Assembly (NCBI GenBank): GCA_905250075.1
Contig: CAJNOP010000017.1
Location: 967,017 to 1,031,016 of the forward strand
Source of the DNA: Rotaria sp. Silwood1
Lineage: Eukaryota; Rotifera; Eurotatoria; Philodinida; Philodinidae
Direction: 5' to 3'
Length of the DNA: 64,000 bases
Each line of letters begins with the position of its first letter. The first letter of the stretch is position 1. Shown in pieces: positions 62,587 to 64,000 of this stretch. The notes beneath the pieces are model-generated. The model saw nothing but the letters and a program-made list of their open reading frames with translations, searched no databases and was not told the origin of the DNA. Made by a program: the position numbers and the translations under genes.

Positions 62587-63160
62587 TTAAATAAGAATTT
62601 TTGGTTCTGAAACACTTTCACTAATTTCTTTATGTGGTAATATCACACCACCATTAATAAACAATTCATCTCGTACCGATACATCAAGTCCAAGTACAGT
62701 TGTGTTTTCCATACGCACCTAAATAAATCAAAAAATTTAATTAAAAAAAAAATTTAATTCAATCGATTCAAGAATTTACCCATTTTCCAATTGTACATCG
62801 CCAACCAATAATACAATTCGAAATCCATGAATGACTTTTAATTAATGAATCTGCTAGTACAGTGCAATTTTTCAAACAAACACCGTTTTCAATAATTACT
62901 CTAGGTCCAATGACAACATTGGGTCCTATTCGACAACGTTCACCAATTTTTGCTGTTGGATCCTACCAAAAACAAAATTTTTTGTTTTATTTAATCATTC
63001 AAATGTAAAGAAATAGTTAAATATATATATACAAATAAAACATTGCCGACCATGCCATTTTCACGGGATAATCGTTCTGGGTTTGAATTCCGTACATAAT
63101 TTAAATATAAACTCATACCAATTAAATAATCTTTTGGTTGACCGACATCCATCCAAAAAC
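62587..63160 (-). CDS. GMPPB: Mannose-1-phosphate guanylyltransferase beta, C-terminal part
   Basis: This enzyme makes GDP-mannose from mannose-1-phosphate and GTP for glycosylation, in the cytosol. The last three exons are present: 63160-63033, 62962-62780 and 62718-62587, giving 146 residues to the stop. [16 protein letters not shown] marks the end of the nucleotidyltransferase domain. The left-handed beta-helix follows, with [32 protein letters not shown] and [13 protein letters not shown]. The ending [10 protein letters not shown] matches the conserved C-terminus. The N-terminal catalytic half lies beyond the right edge; the first missing exon ends in phase 1. Confidence 0.95.
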
Positions 63161-64000
63161 CTTTGAAATAAAAAAAAATGATTAACTCAAACATGACAAT
63201 TAGCTTTCATTAAATCTGTAATACTGATCTCACTGATAATTTCTCTAATATCTAACAAGAAAACAAATATTTGAGTTTCAGACATCATTTAACCTCATAG
63301 TTGACGTTGGTCTTGACTTCTCGGATATCATGACAACCCAAAACAGATTTGAATCTCGTGTAGAATCCTGCGCAATAAACTTTGCCGAGGTCTCTGTATT
63401 CTGAATGTTCTGTCCGGTAGAACGTTCCGGATTCGAGAATGTTCCTCAGGATCTTAGTTCATAGTCTTAGCTTTACAAGATTTTTTTATAGATAAAAAGT
63501 ATTCTTTCGAAATAATGAATTTCAATCGGAGATTTACCTAAACACAAAGCTAGTGTTGATTAGAATGTCCTAAAATTTTCAACATAAATAAAAATATTTT
63601 TCTTGAGATAATATGAACATTGGAGAGATAGTCAATTTTACTTGCGTTGTCAATATCTCAAGAAAGATATACTTGCTTATCTAGAAAATTTGAAATCAAA
63701 CTTCTCTATTTCACAGACATGGAATCGGGTCATATTCTTTTTGAAATCGGACCGAACTGATCTAATATTATAAAAGTTTGATACGAATCGTTTCAGATTT
63801 TCTTTTATCTCTTGGAAATCGATATGTAATCAAAACACGAAATCAATGGACATCTGATATTAGAAGACATTCTCTGGTTAGTATACGAATCTATACAATA
63901 CTTTGATTCAATTTCAAATTAGTTCGATATGCAATACTTCTAAAGTTTTCTTTTGTATGATTAAACTGTTCTGCTATTTTTAGTTTAAAAAAAAAATTAT
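63161..64000 (-). other. GMPPB intron, continuing past the window
   Basis: The acceptor TTTCAAAG is at 63161. No upstream exon is recognised before the window edge, so the intron is at least 840 bp, far longer than the other GMPPB introns. Confidence 0.7.

Noticed and set aside
1-64000. CRISPR arrays, bacterial operons, tRNA or rRNA genes
   Set aside because: No regularly spaced direct repeats, Shine-Dalgarno-led gene strings, cloverleaf or rRNA segments were seen; the spliced genes are clearly eukaryotic.

Overview
The window looks like nuclear DNA of a small-genome invertebrate, most likely a bdelloid rotifer. It is very AT-rich. Its genes are cut by many short introns (mostly about 50-80 bp, GT...TTTAG), codons end mainly in A/T, and the gene content is metazoan: INPP5A, DNA ligase IV, a TspanC8 tetraspanin, NF-kB-type Rel proteins, a TIR-SAM protein and GMPPB. 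An unpaired 3' splice acceptor lies just upstream of the ATG of most genes, which fits spliced-leader trans-splicing, known in rotifers. The rotifer assignment is an inference; no rRNA or mitochondrial marker is present.

Layout. 1-461 (-): start of an unrecognised gene, apparently nested antisense in a 5' intron of INPP5A. 547-3929 (+): INPP5A, first exon(s) outside the window. 4156-10275 (+): complete DNA ligase IV in 8 exons. 10.3-36.9 kb: mostly gene-free AT-rich DNA holding several inverted-repeat elements, a piggyBac-like TTAA MITE, and three small genes of one secreted-peptide family. Two of these (15.1 and 18.4 kb, minus) lie in a direct segmental duplication; the third is at 34.7 kb, plus. 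36900-39454 (+): TspanC8 tetraspanin. 39.5-54.9 kb: more gene-free DNA with inverted-repeat elements and a 27-base G run. This stretch is interrupted at 42725-44692 (-) by a first Rel-homology gene. 54987-57445 (-): a second Rel-homology paralogue. 59635-61629 (-): a TIR-SAM protein. 62587-63160 (-): the last three exons of GMPPB, with its 5' part beyond the right edge.

Functional reading. Every multi-exon model called complete closes in frame to a stop: LIG4 1056 aa, tetraspanin 290 aa, Rel-A 427 aa, Rel-B 541 aa, TIR-SAM 442 aa, and the first peptide precursor 94 aa. INPP5A and LIG4 are housekeeping signalling and DNA-repair genes. The TIR-SAM and the two Rel genes form a loose minus-strand group of innate-immune-type genes. 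The most novel-looking item is the three-gene secreted-peptide family. Its members share an 18-nt 5' leader after an acceptor, an 81-nt signal-peptide exon and a 44-nt terminal exon. They have basic cleavage sites and a related C-terminal peptide, and I recognise no known family.
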